NCBI GenBank assembly: GCA_004151065.3
Contig: NWUY0300088224.1
Coordinates: 5,487 to 17,096, forward strand
Origin: Larix sibirica
Lineage: Eukaryota; Streptophyta; Pinopsida; Pinales; Pinaceae
Length of the DNA: 11,610 nt
Reading direction: 5' to 3'
Made by a program: the position numbers and the translations under genes. The notes beneath the pieces were generated by a model. It saw nothing but the letters and a program-made list of their open reading frames with translations, was not told where the DNA came from and made no database searches. Shown one piece after another: positions 7,274 to 11,610 of the stretch (positions are counted from its first letter, which is position 1; the number at the start of each line of letters is the position of its first letter).

Positions 7274-8027
7274 AAGGACAGTACAAGAGAGGGGTGTCGA
7301 GAAATAAGATTGGAGCTTCCAAATCTTACATCCTAGAGTACAGATTGAGTCCTTAGTAAGAAATATAACAACAATCTCCTAGGAATTCTAGTCTCATTGC
7401 ATGCTCGATTAGTTCAAGGATGATCTATCAAACGAACCAGGAACGATTCGAGATCTACGGTTGGGAGGAACGTGGCAGTTCTGAAGTTAGTCAGTCAAAT
7501 CAAAAACAGAACTCATAAGTATTTTCTATTATGATTTTCATTAATCTATATATGTACTTTGCATTTCAAAAGAATTTCCTAGACAATATGTTTTTATTAT
7601 GAGTTTTATTATCTATATCTATACCTTGTATCCCAAAAATAATTCCATAGGTAGTATTTTTCATTATGGTTCATGAAAGAAATCGTTGTAGAATTCTAGG
7701 TATAAATATCATTCTACAAATTTTATCAGTTATTACTTTTATTAAATATGTGATCATTGACAGAACTTTTAGTCATGACACATAAGGGTTCCATAAATTA
7801 TCATGCTTTTGTAAGAAACCAGGTTCATCCCAATACCCCACCATAACCAAACTTTGTCATAAACCAAACCATGCATTGAATTATCTTTCTATGATAAATA
7901 GAACTCTGCTATTATTTTATAAATTTACACATTCAACACTATGCATAATTTATTAACAATCTACATAGAAACAGAGTATGGAGAACATCTTAACCAAAAT
8001 ATGTTCTTAAAGTAAATCATACACGTT

Positions 8028-8081
8028 AATTTATGCCACGATAGTTACCTTGAAACCAAAATTTATGCCACGATAGTTACC
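8028..8081 (+). repeat. Two exact 22-bp direct repeats
   Basis: AATTTATGCCACGATAGTTACC occupies 8028-8049 and recurs at 8060-8081 with a 10-base spacer, a 32-base period. It lies in the presumed R-U5 part of the LTR. It looks like replication slippage or a duplicated site. No known motif is recognised. Confidence 0.85.
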
Positions 8082-8532
8082 GATCCTCTTAGGACCCAGC
8101 CTGCAGAAGGAATAAACCCAGTCTTACTCCCTTATTTAGTACTTAGTACTAGCACACTTTAGAATGAGCCAAGACTTTAGAACCTGAAAGAGATAGAGAG
8201 ATAAAAATGTATTAGCTTTTATAGCTAAGTAAACTCGGCTCCTTCAGAGATCAAGTTCTCCATTTCACTATACAAAAAAAAGGAATGCTCGCAATATCCA
8301 CACCATTCTAACAAACAAGAAGTCATGCAATAACCAGCTACAGAATTTAAAAAAAAGGATTATTATAACTAATTGACAAAGAAAACATCCATAATACTTA
8401 TCCTAAACCAACGATTTTCACTGACTCACTTCTTAGTGTTGAAGTTAATTTAAAAAGAACCATTTTACTAATTCCAACATCTAGAGACCCATACAAAAAA
8501 AATTGAGAGTGTATTTTTAGGGACATTACAAG

Positions 8533-8545
8533 TGGTATCAATGTC
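8533..8545 (+). other. Primer-binding site (initiator Met-tRNA type)
   Basis: TGGTATCA (8533-8540) matches the first eight bases of the standard plant PBS complementary to the 3' end of initiator Met-tRNA. The following bases (ATGTC) depart from the usual GAGCC. It lies two bases after ATTACA, which would be the LTR end, and 155 bases before the first in-frame ATG of gag. Confidence 0.65.
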
Positions 8546-8699
8546 CAGATTCAAACACTCAAGACCTTTTGAGCTTACTACTTGAAAGAAATTTGCTGCA
8601 AAAAAATATTTTCAAATTTTACTTATGATTTTATAAAGCTAACAAAATCTTGTTTACAACACATTGCCTAAATCCAGGAACTATAAGAGAAACTAAATC

Positions 8700-9895
8700 A
8701 TGAATACAAAGAGGAACAGTAGTCAACACAGAAACTTGGATTCACCACCTCGAAAAGAGGAGCTAGTGGTGGAACTAAATGGCAACATCGGGACAACCAA
8801 GCCATCCGAGCTAATGAAAACAATACAGATTCTACAAGCAAAATTTTAAAGCTTTAAAGATGATAACCTAAATGAGAGACGATAACAACGGGGAGTAAAC
8901 GAAGCACTACTTCAGAATTTGATGGGGACAAATCCCCAGGGAAAGGTTACCCACTCAGCAAACAAGTCCAGAGAGGACTATCATCATAAAAGAAGGACCA
9001 GCAGTCTGAGAGTTAAGGGACGAGGAGAACAAACACCCAACATCATGGAAGAGGAGTACAGGAGCTCTTCCAATGATTACTCATCGTCCCCTTGCAAGAG
9101 GAAACAAAAAGGTGATGATAGCCTACATGGAGAGTTTAGAAATATCAAATCCCCAACATACGATGAAGAGATGGATACGAGAGAAAAAACTTAGGAATGG
9201 CTTTTGGGAATGACTAAATACTTCTGGGTACATAACTACTCCAATGAGATGAAGACCCATATGGACATCTATAATTTAAATGGGAAAGAAGCCAGATGGT
9301 AGAGAGATATGAAACATACTAAGAAGCATAAAATGAAGTATATTGGTTGGAGTACCTTTAGAAGACTATTTTAGGAAAGGTATATGTCAAAGAGATTTTT
9401 CGACAAGAAGGTGAAAGAGTTTCACAAGCTATGAATGGTTCCCTAACCATGGATACTTTCATCAAAAAATTCTTGGACCTATTAGACTATGTGCCTTACA
9501 TTAAGGACGAAAAGGTAAAGATACAACAGTTTTTGGGATGTCTTCCTCCAACTTTCCAAGAGAGAATTGAGTTTGATATACCCAAAAATTTGATCATAAC
9601 CTTGCATAAGGCCAGAATTTGCTACGAACATGGTCAACATAGGAATGAGAACATGAACAGAAATAAAGAAAATTTCTAGACCTTTTCAGACAACCGAAGA
9701 GAAGGGTTTAGACCACTGCCTTACAGAAAGAAGAATAACAGTTTTCCACGAAACATAAATTTCAACAGATCCGGAACCTAGCAAAATGTGCCCATACCAA
9801 ATGGTAACAAACCAACAATGGATAGAGGAGCTATGGTTGATCCTCTACAAATTAGCTGCTGGAAATGACAAGGGCCCCACTACTATAGAAACTAT
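8700..9895 (+). pseudogene. Ty3/gypsy gag pseudogene
   Basis: Gag would form the capsid and package element RNA. The frame from ATG 8700 (frame 3) has stops at 8847, 8883, 9192, 9300 and 9372. The retrotransposon-gag domain shows KYFWVHNYS (about 9214-9240), an R-W-stop-RD block (9294-9308, normally RWWRD) and KRFFDKKVKEFHKL (about 9387-9428). Near 9430 the frame shifts to frame 2 and continues FLDLLDYVPYIKDEKVKIQ (about 9470-9526) to a stop at 9677. The knuckle follows at 9857-9895: its second Cys codon is TGA (9866-9868) and its last Cys is Tyr (9893-9895), leaving C-stop-H-Y. Every part needed for RNA binding is damaged. Confidence 0.88.
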
Positions 9896-9991
9896 CCAAA
9901 CAAAATGAATGGAGTCCTAAAAAACTTACAAGAAGTAGAAATTGTGGAAGATATGGCAAGGACACCAAGGATCTATGCACAAATTGACTAC

Positions 9992-10331
9992 CGACAAGCA
10001 GACCATTAGTCTACCATGGTTGACATAGAAGGTAAAATCTTAAACACACCAATTTCAATTTTGATCGACCTAGGGGCTTTTTGTAGCTATGTTTCCCCTA
10101 AAATTGTTGACATATGTAAATTGAACAAGGAGAAGCATAGTAAACCATGGATGGTACAACTAGCCACCGGTACAAAGAGGAATATTTCATAACTTGTGAA
10201 AGATTGCAAGATAGATATGAACATCTTTCCAAGAGAAGTAGATTTGAATATCCTACCTTTAGGATCATATGACGTAGTGATAGTAATGGACTGGTTGGAA
10301 CAACATCATGTCATGCTTGACTATTTGAACA
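9992..10331 (+). pseudogene. Ty3/gypsy aspartic protease (retropepsin) fragment
   Basis: Continuing in frame 2 of gag, the sequence reads PISILIDLGAFCSYVSPKI around the active site (DLGA at 10067-10078). Retropepsins have D-S/T-G-A, so the catalytic Asp is kept but the next residue is Leu instead of Ser or Thr. Further on, LPLGSYDVVIVMDWLEQHH (10256-10312) matches the second conserved block, usually with IGMDWL. Stops interrupt at 10007 and 10190; the second reads TAA where CAA (Gln) would fit. The fragment ends at 10331, just before two undetermined bases. Confidence 0.88.
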
Positions 10332-10333
10332 NN
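10332..10333. other. Two undetermined bases (NN) at an element junction
   Basis: The only ambiguous bases in the window separate the gypsy protease from LINE endonuclease sequence with no transition. They may mark a scaffold join, a collapsed gap of unknown length, or a masked insertion point. Confidence 0.95.
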
Positions 10334-10335
10334 CA

Positions 10336-10845
10336 CTATTGGGAGGCCTCCTATCGGCTTGGAACCCTTCTCTTATTGAATTTATCCCTTTAAATATGTT
10401 GCAGACAATATTTTGGAGGATCGGGTTGTGGGAATTAATCACTCTATCAATGTTTTGAATGTTTATTGGCCTTATAACAATAGGCGTACTTTTTGGGATC
10501 ATATTTCATAGTATGCGTTGCTTAACAATCAATCTTTGATTTTTGCAGGTGATCTTAAGCTAACGTTATCGTCGGAGGATATTTGGGGTTACAACGTTAT
10601 TGTTGACCCATTGGCACACTATTTCATTTCTCTTTTCGAGAATTATAGTCTTTTTTATGTCTGATCTAACGTTATCACCGCTACTTGGTCAAACGGTCGA
10701 ACAGGTAGAGCAGGAGTGGCCAAGCAACTAGATCATTTTTTGATGGAAGACAGTCTTGGAAATGCACTTGGGCCTTATCCTACTTGGACTATTCCAATAG
10801 GGGTCTCGGACCACAAAGCTATTTGTATCCAATTGGAATATGGAT
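10336..10845 (+). pseudogene. LINE 2 endonuclease domain, 5' truncated
   Basis: LLGGLLSAWNPSLIEF (10336-10383, frame 1) corresponds to the LLSAWN block of plant LINE endonucleases. After one shift near 10390, frame 3 gives SINVLNVYWPYNNRR, where WP replaces the usual GP (VYWP 10461-10472), and then AGDLKLTLSSEDIWG (GDLK 10548-10559, normally GDLN, a catalytic Asn position). TWSNGR (10683-10700) and QLDHFL follow, where the family has RLDRFL; both changes fit CpG G-to-A transitions. GVSDHK (SDH 10806-10814) keeps the catalytic Asp-His. Stops occur at 10509 and about 10662. Confidence 0.88.
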
Positions 10846-11480
10846 TTTAAATGTTGTTCTCACTTTTACCCCTTTAAATTCAATTGCACTTGGATCAAAG
10901 ACCCTACATTCTGTGAGTTGGTCGTGAATTTTTGGGTATCCTATGTTGTTCACAAGTCTAGGTCACCACTGTAAGTATTGATCAAGAAGATACAACTTCT
11001 TAGAGTTGATGTGGTCAAATGGGAAAAGGAGGAAAATAAAGCTAATTCTATAGAACTGGTGGATATTGAAAGATAAATTCTCGAGATAGGAGTGGTCAAT
11101 GGGAACCTTTTCTCTTCGTTTAAGAAGGAGAGGCTTTAATCTTTGGAATCGAAGAAGGCTAACATTCTTCACCAAACTGCTACTCGGCGACTCAAAAGCA
11201 TAACACTTTGGGTCTCTCTTGGAGACAATAATACCAAGTTTTTGCAATGCTATGCATCACACCGTAGAGCCGCGAAATTTATATGGGAACTAAAAAACAT
11301 AGCAGATATTCTTGTGAATGATTAGAGAGATCTTAAGGAGGAAGCGGTCCATCACTTTAAAGCCACTTATCAACAGGAGTCAAATGCTATTTTTTCTAAT
11401 CAATTGAAGGCGCTCTCATTATATCCTTAGTTATTCACCAATGTTGAAGAAAGGAATGTTGGGAAGGTGGTCTCCCTAGA
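10840..11480 (+). pseudogene. LINE 2 ORF2 linker region
   Basis: The frame moves to frame 1 at about 10840. HFYPFKFNCTWIKDPTF is the post-endonuclease segment (FKF---W-DP-F). Further on, SLGDNNTKFLQCYASHRRA (about 11215-11271) corresponds to the GD-NTKFFH-YA--RR signature seen in other form at 1801-1870 of LINE 1. Stops at about 10972, 11074, 11140, 11323 and 11428 break this frame. Confidence 0.83.
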
Positions 11481-11610
11481 CGAGATCAAAGAAATTCAAG
11501 GAAAAGATCCTTGGTCCCAAGGCATGGACAATGAACTTATTCCTAGAGTGTTTTGATTTGGTTGGACAATATATCCATAGGGCCATTGAAGATTCTAGAT
11601 TGAAGGAAAC
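11481..11610 (+). pseudogene. Start of LINE 2 reverse transcriptase, cut by the window edge
   Basis: In frame 2 from about 11510, LGPKAWTMNLFLECFDL and then HRAIEDSRL match the LINE RT entry segment (K-PGPDG-T-E-F--F). The Asp-Gly of GPDG is replaced by Lys-Ala. The frame differs from the preceding linker, so there is a frameshift near 11490-11510. The catalytic motifs would lie beyond 11610. Confidence 0.75.

Larger units (their letters stand above)
6661..8530 (+). repeat. Probable 5' LTR of the gypsy element; AT-rich, no genes
   Basis: No open frame of note occurs in this 1.9 kb. Supporting an LTR: it ends in ATTACA two bases before a tRNA primer-binding-site motif, contains a good TATA box at 7265-7273, and has tandem repeats upstream of the TATA box where U3 enhancers lie. 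Against certainty: there is no second copy to compare, and the 5' border is open (6661 or about 7125). The block also carries the inverted repeat at 6703-6742 and the direct repeat at 8028-8081. Confidence 0.5.
6661..10331 (+). mobile_element. Partial Ty3/gypsy LTR retrotransposon (probable 5' LTR, PBS, gag, protease)
   Basis: The certain part is gag plus aspartic protease (about 9195-10331), with a primer-binding site upstream at 8533. By inference the AT-rich block before it is the 5' LTR. The element stops inside the protease at the two N bases. Reverse transcriptase, RNase H, integrase, polypurine tract and 3' LTR are all missing. The left border is placed at 6661 because the sequence there begins TG directly after the LINE poly(A). 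This border is a guess: no matching 3' LTR is available, and TGTAAC at 7125 is an alternative start that would better mirror the ATTACA before the PBS. Confidence 0.7.
10334..11610 (+). mobile_element. Second LINE (different lineage), partial, running off the right edge
   Basis: The sequence starts inside the endonuclease domain, passes the linker and reaches the first RT residues at the window end. The endonuclease is more uniform than in LINE 1: essentially one frame from about 10400 to 10840. It differs clearly from LINE 1 in the shared motifs (for example GVSDHKAICIQLE here), and both elements cover the same domains, so it is not a displaced part of LINE 1. The 5' part, ORF1 and the N-terminal endonuclease motifs are missing. 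Confidence 0.88.

Noticed and set aside
6661-8699. Host gene or small RNA gene in the AT-rich block
   Set aside because: No open frame, tRNA-like A/B boxes, splice-structured coding segments or long hairpin were seen. The TATA box is better explained as an LTR promoter.
733-11610. One LINE split in two by insertion of the gypsy element
   Set aside because: LINE 1 has its own RNase H and poly(A) end at 6659, and LINE 2 repeats the endonuclease, linker and RT start with different sequence. They are two elements.
1-11610. CRISPR array, bacterial operon or phage-type system
   Set aside because: There are no regularly spaced repeats with unique spacers, no ribosome-binding-site-led gene series, and all recognisable proteins are plant retroelement types.

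Overview
The window looks like nuclear DNA of a flowering plant. It holds retrotransposon remnants and no recognisable host gene. Evidence for a plant: an L1-type LINE with a plant-style ORF1 zinc knuckle, a zf-RVT zinc-binding module and a C-terminal plant-type RNase H domain; a Ty3/gypsy gag-protease whose protein pattern is typical of angiosperm elements; and a primer-binding site starting TGGTATCA, as used with initiator Met-tRNA. No bacterial-type operon, rRNA, tRNA or CRISPR was seen. The species cannot be named from the sequence.

Layout, all on the + strand. (1) 1-6659: a nearly full-length, 5'-truncated-by-window LINE. It has ORF1 remains (2-726), then ORF2 as a frameshifted pseudogene: endonuclease (733-1410), linker (1411-2112), reverse transcriptase (2113-3060), connection (3061-3890), zf-RVT (3895-4130) and RNase H (4486-4900). 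An unusual long 3' region follows (4960-6210), including an open frame of 208 codons at 5584-6210, then a T-rich 3' UTR with a small hairpin and a 10-A tail ending at 6659. (2) 6661-8530: AT-rich, non-coding sequence with degenerate tandem repeats, a TATA box and, just after it, a primer-binding site. I interpret it as the 5' LTR of a gypsy element, although its left edge is not proven. (3) 8533-10331: the gypsy leader, decayed gag and decayed aspartic protease. The integrase, RT, RNase H and 3' LTR are absent. (4) 10332-10333: two undetermined bases exactly where the gypsy protease stops and another element begins. (5) 10334-11610: a second LINE of a different lineage, entered inside its endonuclease domain and cut by the window edge at the start of its reverse transcriptase.

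Every element is broken by stops and frameshifts. Many stops look like G-to-A or C-to-T transitions (TAG where the family has Trp, TGA/TAA where Arg/Gln is expected), as expected of long-silenced, cytosine-methylated repeats. Some catalytic residues are also changed (endonuclease SDH to SNH, RNase H VEGD to VEGN, protease D-S/T-G to D-L-G). None of the elements can be autonomous as read here.

No new functional system is demonstrated. The best candidate for something undescribed is the long 3' extension of the first LINE with its uninterrupted 208-codon frame, which I do not recognise and which is far more intact than the rest of the element.
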